DNA from: Candidatus Epulonipiscium viviparus | GTDB lineage: Bacteria; Bacillota; Clostridia; Lachnospirales; Cellulosilyticaceae | DNA: 64,000 nucleotides | Assembly: GCF_030708075.1 (NCBI RefSeq) | Contig: NZ_CP117982.1 | Coordinates: forward strand, 434,001 to 498,000 | Direction: 5' to 3' | Shown: in pieces, positions 28,472 to 37,502 of the stretch | How the letters are laid out: every line of letters begins with the position of its first letter | Numbering within the stretch: position 1 is the first letter of the stretch | Position numbers and translations under genes: made by a program | Notes under the pieces: model-generated | Databases searched by the model: none | Told to the model about the DNA's origin: nothing | What the model saw: the letters and a program-made list of their open reading frames with translations, nothing else

Positions 28472-29929
28472 ATGAAAGAAAGATTAAGATTTAGTGCAAT
28501 AGCGACGATGATGATATTTTTTGCAGCAATATTTTCGTTTGCAGATGCGCCGGAGGTATTTTATCAATCGGGATATGGTGCAATATTTTATATTCTGATG
28601 GCTGCGATGGCATTTTTCTTGCCATATGTCGCGATGCTAATAGAGTATGGTGCTGCATTTAAAAATGAGGGAATTTATAATTATTTGAAAAATATGATTG
28701 GAGAAAAGACGGCCTTTGTAGCGGTGGCGATGTGGTATATGGCATTTTTAATATGGATCACAAAACATTCGTTCGCAATATGGGAGCCGTTATCATATGC
28801 GTTTTATGGTCGAGATATTTCGCATACGGCAAGTGTTTTTGAGTTAGAAGGTTTGTCGGCAATGGGGATATTGGCAATAGCGTTGATTATAGGAATGAGT
28901 GCTCTGATACAATGTGGGGCAGCTAAGAAAATTGCGTTAGCTGGAGGATTTGCTGTTGTAATGTTAAATGCGGTTTTATTTAGCGGCGGTTTAGTATTGC
29001 TCATTGCAAATGAAGGAGTGCTGGCGAGTGGATTATCGGCCATTGCATTAAACCAAGATAGTACAGGTGTCGCGAGCTTATCATTATTAAATTTTGGAGT
29101 ATGTATGTTTGCTGGAGCAGAGCTAGTGGTAGGCTTCGCACACAAAGACAAAGGAGCTGGAGTATTAATAGGAATGGGTGCGGCAGCGATATCGATAGTT
29201 GCGATGTATGTAGTCACAGTTTTGGCAATAGGAGTGTTTGTACACTGGGAAACTCTGATGAGCCAAGATATTACTATGGCGAACCTAGCGTATGTTATAA
29301 TGGAAAATTTAGGATATATGATGGCGATAGGCGCAGGATATACAGAAGCCACGGCGGTAAAAGCGGGGATAATATTTTATAAATTTACAGGATTGAGTAT
29401 GTTTATAATACAGCTGAGTGGATATATCATATTACTATACTCACCGCTAAAACAATTTGCATCGCACTTGCCACAGAGGGAGAATAATAAAAATAAAGTT
29501 CCTGCAAACGTATTGGCGTTACAGACGATGTTACTCATCATGATTATAGCGTTGGTTTGTATAAATGGAGAAGAGTACCTCGAATGGATGGTGTTGATGG
29601 CAGTAATTCCGACAACAGCGCCATCGTTTTTGCTAATTCTTATGTTTCCGTGGTTTAGAGCAAAAAAGAAAATAGTGAAGCCAGTAAAAGTATTTAAGAG
29701 AATAAATTCGATAGCAGTATTTAGCGCAATAGCACTGCTGATGGTGGTAGTAACAAATATGAGTTTTGTAGCGACATTAATAGATGAGCGATGTTATGCA
29801 GAAGGGATAGTTTCAATAATGGGACCGATACTTTTTGCAAGTATAGCAGGTTTTATATATTCGATATATGAGATAGGAAGCGTAAAAATAGAAAAAGGAT
29901 ACACAGAAGTACCCCTTTGTAAAGATTAA
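28472..29929 (+). CDS. Amino-acid permease (APC superfamily)
   Basis: The ATG at 28472 follows AGGAGG. The 485-residue protein shows about 12 hydrophobic segments, with the first pair and the small-residue helix-1 break typical of APC transporters (FADAPEVFYQSGYGAIFY near residue 23). Overall layout fits the glutamate/GABA-antiporter or YjeM-type branch, which moves amino acids by antiport or proton symport across the cytoplasmic membrane. The substrate cannot be read from the sequence. It is a single-gene unit, with a terminator upstream and a convergent spore-protein gene 5 bases downstream. Confidence 0.8.
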   Translation: MKERLRFSAIATMMIFFAAIFSFADAPEVFYQSGYGAIFYILMAAMAFFLPYVAMLIEYGAAFKNEGIYNYLKNMIGEKTAFVAVAMWYMAFLIWITKHSFAIWEPLSYAFYGRDISHTASVFELEGLSAMGILAIALIIGMSALIQCGAAKKIALAGGFAVVMLNAVLFSGGLVLLIANEGVLASGLSAIALNQDSTGVASLSLLNFGVCMFAGAELVVGFAHKDKGAGVLIGMGAAAISIVAMYVVTVLAIGVFVHWETLMSQDITMANLAYVIMENLGYMMAIGAGYTEATAVKAGIIFYKFTGLSMFIIQLSGYIILLYSPLKQFASHLPQRENNKNKVPANVLALQTMLLIMIIALVCINGEEYLEWMVLMAVIPTTAPSFLLILMFPWFRAKKKIVKPVKVFKRINSIAVFSAIALLMVVVTNMSFVATLIDERCYAEGIVSIMGPILFASIAGFIYSIYEIGSVKIEKGYTEVPLCKD

Positions 29930-29934
29930 AAAGA

Positions 29935-30240
29935 TTAATTTAAAAGAGAAGTGTTATCTGTTTCTATAGTAGAATTATTAGAAACAGAAGTAGGCACACT
30001 ATCAATAGTGGAATCAGATATATCTGTTGAGGAGCTACTCATATTAGTGGCAGCCTCTAGTCTTTTGAGTTCGCGTTTGCGTTTAGTCATAAGACCGCCG
30101 ATTCTACCAGTTTCTTTTGGTGTGAGACTTTTCCAACCATCCTGTTGAATTTTGTCTAACAGTCCTAACTCTTCAGCGATTTCAAGTTTCATTTTTTGAT
30201 CCATTGGCAATGCGTCGAATAACTTTTCTTTAGTCGGCAT
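29935..30240 (-). CDS. Divergent alpha/beta-type small acid-soluble spore protein
   Basis: AAAAGGAGA sits 10 bases upstream of the ATG. Residues 15-60 carry the family signature: KLEIAEELGL, which includes the Glu-Ile site cut by the germination protease GPR, and GRIGGLMTKRKRE, the DNA-binding second helix. Such proteins coat and protect spore DNA. The GWKSLTPKETGRIGG block fits the divergent Clostridia subtype. An extra Ser/Thr-rich tail of about 35 residues is unusual for SASPs, which normally stop soon after the second helix. It indicates a sporulating ancestor or life cycle. Confidence 0.75.
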   Translation of the reverse strand: MPTKEKLFDALPMDQKMKLEIAEELGLLDKIQQDGWKSLTPKETGRIGGLMTKRKRELKRLEAATNMSSSSTDISDSTIDSVPTSVSNNSTIETDNTSLLN

Positions 30241-30340
30241 TTTGTATACATCTCCTTTTAATAATATTTAAACTAAGTATGCATCTTTTTAACATATAAT
30301 ATACACCCTATCCCTACTTTTTTAAAAAAAAGTTTTGAAT

Positions 30341-30371
30341 TTGAATAGTCGTGAGTTAGCCTGGCTATAAT
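30341..30371 (+). promoter_or_regulatory. Candidate promoter of asd-dapB
   Basis: TTGAAT (30341-30346), 19-base spacer, TATAAT (30366-30371), leaving a leader of about 130 bases. I saw no lysine-riboswitch (L-box) core in that leader. Confidence 0.4.
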
Positions 30372-30507
30372 ATAAAAGATATTATTCTATATGTATAATC
30401 TATGTCAAATTAGTGGACAATATTCCTAAATTATTTTGGAGTATAAATAGATTGTAGAAAAATGATACTATATGTCAAAAATCGATAAAAGAGTAAGGAG
30501 TAAAAAG

Positions 30508-31512
30508 ATGAAAAGATATAATATTGCAGTAGTAGGAGCAACAGGAATGGTGGGGAGAACATTCCTAAAAGTACTAGAAGAAAGAAAATTGCCTATAAAT
30601 AATTTTTACGTTTTTGCATCTGCTCGCTCGGCAGGGAGCACACTAAAATTTGATGGCAAAGAGTATACTGTTTTAGAACTAAACGAAAATAGTTTTAAGG
30701 ATCATAAAATTGATATCGCGTTGTTTTCGGCAGGTGGAGGAACTAGCCTAAAATATTCACCTATAGCGGCAGAGAGTGGAGCAATTGTAATAGATAACAG
30801 CTCTGCATGGAGAATGGATCCAGCCGTACCGTTAGTGGTACCAGAAGTCAATCCAGAAGATATTTTAAAACATAGAGGAATTATAGCAAATCCTAATTGC
30901 TCAACAATTCAAGCTGTTGTGGCCCTAAAACCGCTTCATGAAGCATACCAAATTAAGAGAATAGTTTATACCACATTTCAGGCAGTATCAGGAGCTGGAA
31001 TGGGAGGATATACAGATTTAGAAGCGGGGTTAAGAGGAGAAGCACCAAAGAAATTTCCGCACCCTATTGCAGGAAATTGTATTCCACATATAGATTACTT
31101 TATGGACAACGGCTACACTAAAGAAGAAATTAAAATGATAGAAGAAACTAGAAAAATTCTACACGACCAATCGCTAAAAATTACAGCAACAACAGTTAGG
31201 GTGCCAGTATTTAATTCACACAGCGAAAGCATCAATGTGGAGTTTTATAATACATTCGAACTAAAAAATTTGATAGATACTTTAAAAAATGGTGAAGGAG
31301 TCGTTATAGAAGATGATGTCGCAAAAGAGATCTATCCACTGGCGCTAAACGCAGCAGACAAAGATGAAGTGTTTGTGGGACGTATTAGACGAGATGAAAG
31401 CGTCGACAGCGGCGTAAATCTCTGGGTTGTTGCAGATAACATTAGAAAAGGTGCGGCGACAAATGCGGTTCAAATAGCTGAATGGATAATAGCAAATGAT
31501 GTAATTAAGTAG
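30508..31512 (+). CDS. asd: Aspartate-semialdehyde dehydrogenase
   Basis: ATG at 30508 is chosen over an in-frame ATG 36 bases upstream because AAGGAG (30495-30500) gives a 7-base spacing and the protein then begins directly with the Rossmann motif VVGATGMVG. The 334 residues fit the family. The catalytic Cys131 lies in NPNCSTIQ, and the substrate-binding stretch RVPVFNSHSE is present. It reduces aspartyl phosphate to aspartate semialdehyde with NADPH, the branch point to lysine, diaminopimelate, threonine and methionine. dapB follows 30 bases downstream, so the pair is an operon feeding cell-wall and lysine synthesis. Confidence 0.95.
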   Translation: MKRYNIAVVGATGMVGRTFLKVLEERKLPINNFYVFASARSAGSTLKFDGKEYTVLELNENSFKDHKIDIALFSAGGGTSLKYSPIAAESGAIVIDNSSAWRMDPAVPLVVPEVNPEDILKHRGIIANPNCSTIQAVVALKPLHEAYQIKRIVYTTFQAVSGAGMGGYTDLEAGLRGEAPKKFPHPIAGNCIPHIDYFMDNGYTKEEIKMIEETRKILHDQSLKITATTVRVPVFNSHSESINVEFYNTFELKNLIDTLKNGEGVVIEDDVAKEIYPLALNAADKDEVFVGRIRRDESVDSGVNLWVVADNIRKGAATNAVQIAEWIIANDVIK

Positions 31513-31542
31513 ACTACTCATAAAGATAGGAGTGTATATCAA

Positions 31543-32304
31543 ATGATAAAGATTTTGATGCATGGATGCAATGGCAAGATTGGACGAGTAATCACCGAGC
31601 TTGCAAAGGACGCAGAGGGGCTAGAGATTGTTGCAGGAGTAGACATAAACCAGACCATTGCCAACGACTATCCCGTGTTTGCTGCGCTAGCAGAATGCGA
31701 CAAAAACATAGATGTAATAATAGACTTCTCAACCGCGGCGGCAGTGAATGGAGTACTGGAGTTTGCTAAGGAGAAAAAAATTCCGGTTGTAGTGTGTACT
31801 ACAGGATTGAGTGCGGAGCAAAAGGAGATGCTAGTACAAACGAGTGAATCTGTTGCTGTATTTTTTTCATCAAATATGTCTATAGGTGTTAATTTGTTAA
31901 TAGAGCTAGCGAAAAGGGCAACAAAAGCACTGGTGCCGGAAGGATTTGATGTAGAGATAGTAGAAAAGCATCATAATCGAAAGATAGATGCGCCAAGCGG
32001 GACAGCATTGTCAATAGCAGAGGCGATTCAAGATGTCATAGATAAAGAATATGCCATAGTATTTGACAGATCTAAAGTTCGTCAAGCGCGAAACAAAAAT
32101 GAGATAGGTGTCCACGCAGTTCGTGGTGGAACGATTGTGGGTGAGCATGATGTCATATATGCAGGAGTGGATGAAGTGATAACTCTGTCGCATTCAGCGA
32201 GCTCGCGAGACGTATTTGCAATAGGAGCATTGAGGGCGGCGAAGTACGTTGCTAATAAGGGAGCTGGACTATATAATATGGAAAATTTGCTAGGAAAAGA
32301 GTAG
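31543..32304 (+). CDS. dapB: 4-hydroxy-tetrahydrodipicolinate reductase
   Basis: ATG at 31543 follows AGGAG at normal spacing. The 253-residue protein has the nucleotide-binding motif GCNGKIGR at residues 8-15 and the family signature EKHHNRKIDAPSGTAL, which holds the catalytic His and Lys. It reduces the cyclic product of DapA in the diaminopimelate/lysine pathway. No dapA follows; the next gene is on the other strand. Confidence 0.95.
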   Translation: MIKILMHGCNGKIGRVITELAKDAEGLEIVAGVDINQTIANDYPVFAALAECDKNIDVIIDFSTAAAVNGVLEFAKEKKIPVVVCTTGLSAEQKEMLVQTSESVAVFFSSNMSIGVNLLIELAKRATKALVPEGFDVEIVEKHHNRKIDAPSGTALSIAEAIQDVIDKEYAIVFDRSKVRQARNKNEIGVHAVRGGTIVGEHDVIYAGVDEVITLSHSASSRDVFAIGALRAAKYVANKGAGLYNMENLLGKE

Positions 32305-32315
32305 CTGCAAATAGG

Positions 32316-32351
32316 AGGGGTTAAATCCAATATAGGAAAGAAATAACCCCT
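32316..32351. terminator. Weak bidirectional hairpin between dapB and the TauE-type gene
   Basis: Perfect 8-base stem AGGGGTTA (32316-32323) with TAACCCCT (32344-32351) but a 20-base loop and no T run, so terminator function is uncertain. Confidence 0.3.
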
Positions 32352-32357
32352 AGATAT

Positions 32358-33065
32358 TTAGAAAAATAATGTTATTGAAGAAATGATAAGCAGGCTGTAG
32401 GTTAGCTTTACAAAGAAGTCTTGATTCATTTTTTTATGTAGAATACCACCTATTATAAAAGCAACGAATAGCGGAACGAGTGATACAAGCGTCATACTGA
32501 TAGTAGTAGGAGTAAACGCACCTCGCATTATATCTTGCGTTAATAGAATGCAGTTGAGCACAATCCAAGTAGGTGCAAGTGTTGAGCGAATCACTGCTTT
32601 ATTCTTAAGCGTGCTTATAGCATAGATAACTAACAATGCACCTCCAGAAAGAAACATTCCGTGGATAACTCCAGCTGCAATAAGAATAATCACTCCTGCA
32701 ATCGGACTGAGATGGCGAATTTGTTTGCCCCAAAGGCCGTTGATGGCAACGAGAAGTATGATGACGCCATAAATTTTAAGCAAGAAGTTGATATCTAACG
32801 TAGAGTAGAGGTAAACTCCTACTGCCATACCGATAATCATAAATATAAGAATTTTGACAAATTCTTTCACGTTGATATGTTTATGGTATCTAATAGTTGT
32901 GCCTGTCGCTAAGATTATGGCAATAACATTGAGAATAACTTTGGCTTCATCCGCGCCAATCAGCCGCATAGATATGGGCATTGCAAGCATTGTTCCAGCA
33001 AAGCCTGTGATTGCCTCTATTATGTTGGCCAAAAATACTATGATAAAAAATAAAATTTCATTCAT
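32358..33065 (-). CDS. TauE/SafE-family anion exporter
   Basis: ATG at 33065 (MNEILFFIIVF) is preferred over one 57 bases upstream because AAGGAG (33075-33080) is 9 bases away and the helix begins at once. About 235 residues with 7-8 membrane segments; the first has the family start FLANIIEAITGFAGTMLAMP, and a second internal half repeats the pattern. The family exports sulfite, sulfonates or related anions. Substrate unknown. Convergent with dapB, with its own leader upstream. Confidence 0.8.
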   Translation of the reverse strand: MNEILFFIIVFLANIIEAITGFAGTMLAMPISMRLIGADEAKVILNVIAIILATGTTIRYHKHINVKEFVKILIFMIIGMAVGVYLYSTLDINFLLKIYGVIILLVAINGLWGKQIRHLSPIAGVIILIAAGVIHGMFLSGGALLVIYAISTLKNKAVIRSTLAPTWIVLNCILLTQDIMRGAFTPTTISMTLVSLVPLFVAFIIGGILHKKMNQDFFVKLTYSLLIISSITLFF

Positions 33066-33195
33066 TGGACAATTCTCCTTTAAAAACTTGTTATATGGTT
33101 TATTTAAAGAATCTCCCAGCATTGCTTGTTGTTCTAGGAGTAGCTTTATTGCTTAAGTATAGCATATACAATATCAATAATCTATATAAAAATGT

Positions 33196-33226
33196 AAAAA
33201 AATGCCAACATTTTAACATGTTGGCA
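33196..33226 (-). terminator. Terminator of the small membrane-protein gene
   Basis: Nine-base perfect stem (33203-33211 with 33218-33226) and, on the minus strand, a T7 run from 33202 to 33196. Confidence 0.85.
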
Positions 33227-33237
33227 TAAGAAATAGG

Positions 33238-33456
33238 CTATTTTTTGTGTCTGCTGCGATATAATTGAACACTTTTGTAAGTATAAAAAGAGATAAGTGA
33301 TACAGAAAGAACTATTGGTGTAGCAAGTAAAAATATTTTATTATCCGTTAGAGTATTTCGGTTTGCCCATAACACAACTCCGGTAAAAAGCCAAGCAAAT
33401 CCCATACTGATTCCCATCAAATATTTTGAATAGGCTTTAGTTTTATCGCCAAACAT
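33238..33456 (-). CDS. Small two-helix membrane protein
   Basis: AAGGAGG sits 6 bases upstream of the ATG, and a strong terminator follows, so this 72-residue reading frame is a real gene. Two hydrophobic segments (about 13-32 and 40-60) and a basic C-terminus (YRSRHKK) indicate a small inner-membrane hairpin. No family is recognised. Confidence 0.7.
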   Translation of the reverse strand: MFGDKTKAYSKYLMGISMGFAWLFTGVVLWANRNTLTDNKIFLLATPIVLSVSLISFYTYKSVQLYRSRHKK

Positions 33457-33587
33457 GAGGCACCTCCTTAATTATGTATATTATATCACGAATTATTACG
33501 AGAAAATATATAACTGCCTAAAAATAATGTGTAAATTTTAGAAAATCAGTGTGGAAGACATGCAACCACAACTGATAGTTTTGTTAT

Positions 33588-34007
33588 TTACGAATTGAGT
33601 TTATTGCGAATAAGATCTGCGACTTCTAATATTTCTGCATCAGAAGTTACATAGTTTGTGGGAGTGTTAAGCTTTACGCCATCATCAACATATCTAGGAA
33701 TGATATGCAGATGAAAGTGAAATACAGCTTGGTTAGCCGCCTTACCATTGTTTTGAACTATATTAATTCCATCTGCGCAAAGGGTCTCCTTGATTGCTAT
33801 AGAAAGCTTTTTGGCAAGGGGATAAATCTTGGCGGCAGCATCGTCGGATATATCAAAAATATTCGTACTATGGTCTTTTGGAATAATCAGTACATGTCCC
33901 TTTTGAGCGGGAAATTTGTCCATTATTACCTTAAAATCAGCGTCTTCATACACACAAAATGAGTGAATCTCGTTATCTACAATCTTACAAAAAATACATT
34001 CTTCCAT
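33588..34007 (-). CDS. HIT-family nucleotide hydrolase (HinT-like)
   Basis: Residues near the C-terminal half contain the triad motif HFHLHIIPRY and the start reads MEECIFCKIV as in HinT proteins. These hydrolyse AMP-lysine and other nucleoside phosphoramidates. The start is uncertain: ATG at 34007 fits the family, ATG at 34019 lies only 2 bases from GGAAGG and 34007 lies 14 bases from it. The upstream gene ends 14-25 bases away on the same strand, so the two are probably one transcript. Confidence 0.88.
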   Translation of the reverse strand: MEECIFCKIVDNEIHSFCVYEDADFKVIMDKFPAQKGHVLIIPKDHSTNIFDISDDAAAKIYPLAKKLSIAIKETLCADGINIVQNNGKAANQAVFHFHLHIIPRYVDDGVKLNTPTNYVTSDAEILEVADLIRNKLNS

Positions 34008-34032
34008 TTCTAATACCATTTCCTTCCAAAAT

Positions 34033-35394
34033 TTAGTTATACTCGCGACTGCTTCTAAAAATCTTATCCAGCTGCGGCAAAATTGCAAAGTTGCCCTTAA
34101 CTTTAATTCGGCCAACCATAAATGCTTTTTGATAGCTTAGCGCTTTTGTAATCAGTTCATCAAATACGCTATCTAACATAGAAATCTCTACTGTATAATT
34201 ATCGACAATTCCTTCGGCATATATACAATCACCATTCTGAATCGTAATATATCCAGATTCTTTAGTATCGTTGATGAGATACTGAATAATTGCTGCGAAT
34301 CCACGGTCGTGTTGAGCCACGAAGTAGTGTGGCAAACTCGCGATTTTTTTTGGAGTGCGTGAATTTGGTTTTTGATACATTCCGGCTGGGGCCGTTGCAA
34401 AGGAGTTGTCGGGAATTTTACCTTTTAACATATTGGTGATTTCTTGAATTTCCTTTTCATCAGTAATATTTGTAGTATACGAAGCAGGTGCGCGAAATGT
34501 TGCTGTAGAAACAGGGACTGTTGTAGCCGAAGGTAAAGCTGTAGATACCTCAGTATATGAAATCGGCACTGTAGGTAAAGCAGCAGAAACTTCGGTATAT
34601 TGAGCTGAAGTATTATACTGCGTAGGTGGAGCAGTAAAAGATGTTATTGCCGGAGCGGGAGCTGCCGCAAAAGAAGCCGACGTCGGAGCGGGAGCTGCCG
34701 TAAAAGAAGCCGACGCCGGAGCGGGAGCTGCCGTAAAAGAAGCCGACGCCGGAGCTGCCGCAAAAGAAACCGACGCCGGAGCGGGAGTTGCCGCAAAAGA
34801 AGCCGACGCCGGAGCAGGAGCTGCCGCAAAAGAAGCTGATGCATGTCCACCAATAGCCGTAGTATTGCGATTTAAAAATAGCATTCGTTCTGTAGAAACT
34901 ATGTTAGCAATGCCCTGATTGATCAGTCTATAATAATTTTCCATCTGTTTTTCAACAACTTTTGAAATATCTTCTGCAGAAAGATAAAAATTGAGTGCAA
35001 GCGGATTAACATCAACACCGCCTAAAAATCGCCAGGCAGAGCTTATCAGTTGCGCGGCGTTTTCTTCGCCCCAAGTGTTACTATACGTGAGAGCAAGTAG
35101 GGGTTTGTTATAAACAATATCTTGATACACGCTTGCGTAGTTGAGAAAGGTTTGCATGGCACCGTGGATTCCTGTTAAATGAATATTAGAAAAAGCAACG
35201 ATGCCGTTACATTCACCGATGGCGGCAAAGATCTGATCGCCCATAACGCTTTTGCCTCCAGAAAAATAAGGCAATATTTCGAGGTTGATCTCTTCTACTT
35301 CAGATTCGAGTTCTGCAAACACTCTTGCTATATTTTGTTTAATATTAAATAGTAAATCATCTTTTATATTGGCACATAGAAGTGCAATTTTCAT
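34033..35394 (-). CDS. Flavodoxin-fold / SCP2 fusion protein with Ala-Pro linker
   Basis: Residues 1-170 resemble NADPH-dependent FMN-reductase or flavodoxin-like domains (ALLCANIKDD start, TYSNTWGE loop). Residues 185-255 are an 11-residue repeat (SASFAAAPAPA), followed by a Ser/Thr/Pro-rich linker to about 320. Residues 350-450 resemble an SCP2 lipid-binding domain (GYITIQNGD ... GRIKVKGNFAILPQLDKIF). The combination suggests a flavin- or lipid-linked protein; the reaction is unknown. CGGAGG precedes the ATG. It is probably co-transcribed with the HIT gene. Confidence 0.65.
   Translation of the reverse strand: MKIALLCANIKDDLLFNIKQNIARVFAELESEVEEINLEILPYFSGGKSVMGDQIFAAIGECNGIVAFSNIHLTGIHGAMQTFLNYASVYQDIVYNKPLLALTYSNTWGEENAAQLISSAWRFLGGVDVNPLALNFYLSAEDISKVVEKQMENYYRLINQGIANIVSTERMLFLNRNTTAIGGHASASFAAAPAPASASFAATPAPASVSFAAAPASASFTAAPAPASASFTAAPAPTSASFAAAPAPAITSFTAPPTQYNTSAQYTEVSAALPTVPISYTEVSTALPSATTVPVSTATFRAPASYTTNITDEKEIQEITNMLKGKIPDNSFATAPAGMYQKPNSRTPKKIASLPHYFVAQHDRGFAAIIQYLINDTKESGYITIQNGDCIYAEGIVDNYTVEISMLDSVFDELITKALSYQKAFMVGRIKVKGNFAILPQLDKIFRSSREYN
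34648..34842 (-). repeat. 33-bp GC-rich tandem repeat coding Ala-Pro linker
   Basis: About six copies of a 33-base unit (GCCGGAGCGGGAGCTGCCGC...) encoding SASFAAAPAPA, one copy shortened by 6 bases. Variation is in whole codons, so the frame is kept. Copy number probably varies between strains. Confidence 0.85.
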
Positions 35395-35582
35395 GTTATA
35401 CCTCCGTTTTGTTGTGGTCGCTACTTAATAGCTACTTACATTATACATCAAAATTTACTAATGACAATTAATAAAATGATACATAAAATCTAAGAACAAT
35501 TAATGCTTCTTTATGTTTTCTTCACAACTTCTTTATATTATGGTAATGAATGGAAAATATTAATAATAAAGAGAGGTTTAGG

Positions 35583-37469
35583 ATGAAGATATTACAAAAA
35601 GCTATGGCAGTATTTTTAGTGGCTTCTATTTTATCGGGCTGTAGTATGGCATCTGCAAATGCTGAAACAGAGGTAGAAGAGCCGATAGCCGCACCCGAAG
35701 AAGAATTAAAATTGTCGGTGCATACAGTAAAAGCAGTGCGAGGTGCGTTAGCACAAAGTGGAGAATTTGTAGGAACTCTGATGCCTAGCGAAGTTGCAAA
35801 TATAATTTCGCCGGTGATGGGGTTTGTTGAAAATATTTATGTAGAAGATGGAGATTATGTAACTAGTGGACAATTACTATACACAATAGATGACGACAAT
35901 GTTGTGGCACAAATAGATAGCGCAATGGTGGCGTTGGAGAGTTCGCAAAAATCTAAAGAGCAAGCGTTATTTAATGCGCGAAATGCTGTTACAAATCAGG
36001 AAATGTCAAAGGAAACCCTACTTCTAAATAGAGAGCAAACACTGTATAATGCAGAAAATACGATCAAAAATGCAGAGATTGCGTTGTCACAGTTAGAGTT
36101 AGGGTACATACAAGCATTGGAGCAAGCAGATACACAAATTAAGAATGCAAATTTACAATACGATTCTGCAGTTGCGGGATATGAGCTTCAGTTTGGCACT
36201 GCGGATGATATAAGCAATATGAATACAAACAAGCAGATAGAAGATTTGGAAAAAACGATAGAAGATACGCGTGATCAGATAGAAGACGCAGAAGAAGCTG
36301 CGGAAGATATTAAAGAAGCGCAAGAAGATTTAGAAGAATTGCTAGATGTAATGGAAGATCAGATGGACGATCAATATGCGTTACTAAATAGCGGAACATT
36401 GTCGCCTGAGATGTATGCGCAAGTAGATGCAAGTATACAAGCAACAAGAACGGAGATATTCAAGCAAGAGCAAACTTTGGATACTCTAGAGACAAATTAT
36501 GAAAACGCACTAGAGGCAATAGATGACATAAGAGATACTGTGGTTGATCTCGAAGAAAATTTGGCATTTCAAAAAGAGGTAGTAAATTTGCAAAATACAA
36601 ATCTAAAGGGTGAGCAAGTTAAGGCTCAATCATTATCAATTACACAGGCAGAAAATGCCATTGCGCAGGCAGAAGATGGAAGAAGAAAAACCATCGAATC
36701 ATATGAAATGCAGATAAAACAAGCGAGAGATTCGGTACAAGCCGCAAAAGATGCAGCTGAATTTACTCGCAGATCGCTAGAAAATCAGATTAGCCAAACC
36801 GATACGGGATTAAAAACTTCGAGAGATACATTAAATATAACGGCCCAGATGTCGGATATGCAAATCAAGAATGCGCAAACTACAATAAACAATGCCAAAA
36901 TACAACTGGATCAATATACAGTGGAAAGTCCAATTTCGGGAATCATAGAGAATATCACAATAATAGAAGATTCGATCACAACATCAAGTGCCGCATCGGC
37001 GACTGTATCAGACTACAAAACTATGGAAGTGCTTTTCTATGTAGGAACAGATCTGAAGAACTCAATGAAAATAGGGCAAGAAGTAAATTTTGAATTAGAA
37101 AGCAAAGTGTATCAGGCATACATATCTGAAATTTCAGACAATGCAGATCCACAAAATAAGTTGTTTAAAATTACGGCAACATTTAATCCTGCAACTAGGT
37201 TAGAAAATGGGGCAGCGGTGAGATTAACAACTGGTACATTTTCAGAAAACCAAACAATTATAATTCCGTATGATTGTCTCGTATTTTCGAATGGACTTGC
37301 ATATGTATATAAAGTAGTAAACAACAGAGCCGTAAAAGTGCCCGTTGAAATAGGGCTATATACTGCAACGTCAGTATCGATACTTAGCGGCCTTGCTGCA
37401 GGAGATGAAGTGGTAACGACGTGGTCTGAAGGGCTAAGAGATGGGGTATTACTAGATACAAATACATAA
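35583..37469 (+). CDS. RND efflux membrane-fusion (adaptor) lipoprotein
   Basis: ATG at 35583 is chosen because GAGAGG is 6 bases upstream and it begins a lipoprotein signal (lipobox LSGC, Cys20), unlike the upstream ATG at 35550. A biotinyl-lipoyl half-motif follows (VENIYVEDGDYVTSGQLL), then an unusually long coiled-coil hairpin (about residues 110-440), the closing half (YTVESPISGIIENI) and a beta-barrel plus membrane-proximal domain. It links a pump to the outside of the cell. The RND pump gene begins 33 bases downstream. Confidence 0.88.
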   Translation: MKILQKAMAVFLVASILSGCSMASANAETEVEEPIAAPEEELKLSVHTVKAVRGALAQSGEFVGTLMPSEVANIISPVMGFVENIYVEDGDYVTSGQLLYTIDDDNVVAQIDSAMVALESSQKSKEQALFNARNAVTNQEMSKETLLLNREQTLYNAENTIKNAEIALSQLELGYIQALEQADTQIKNANLQYDSAVAGYELQFGTADDISNMNTNKQIEDLEKTIEDTRDQIEDAEEAAEDIKEAQEDLEELLDVMEDQMDDQYALLNSGTLSPEMYAQVDASIQATRTEIFKQEQTLDTLETNYENALEAIDDIRDTVVDLEENLAFQKEVVNLQNTNLKGEQVKAQSLSITQAENAIAQAEDGRRKTIESYEMQIKQARDSVQAAKDAAEFTRRSLENQISQTDTGLKTSRDTLNITAQMSDMQIKNAQTTINNAKIQLDQYTVESPISGIIENITIIEDSITTSSAASATVSDYKTMEVLFYVGTDLKNSMKIGQEVNFELESKVYQAYISEISDNADPQNKLFKITATFNPATRLENGAAVRLTTGTFSENQTIIIPYDCLVFSNGLAYVYKVVNNRAVKVPVEIGLYTATSVSILSGLAAGDEVVTTWSEGLRDGVLLDTNT

Positions 37470-37502
37470 AAATTAATTAAAATTTACTAAAGGGGGAGTT
37501 TT

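Noticed and set aside
30241-30507. Lysine riboswitch before asd
   Set aside because: The leader after the likely promoter is short and lacks the conserved L-box core.
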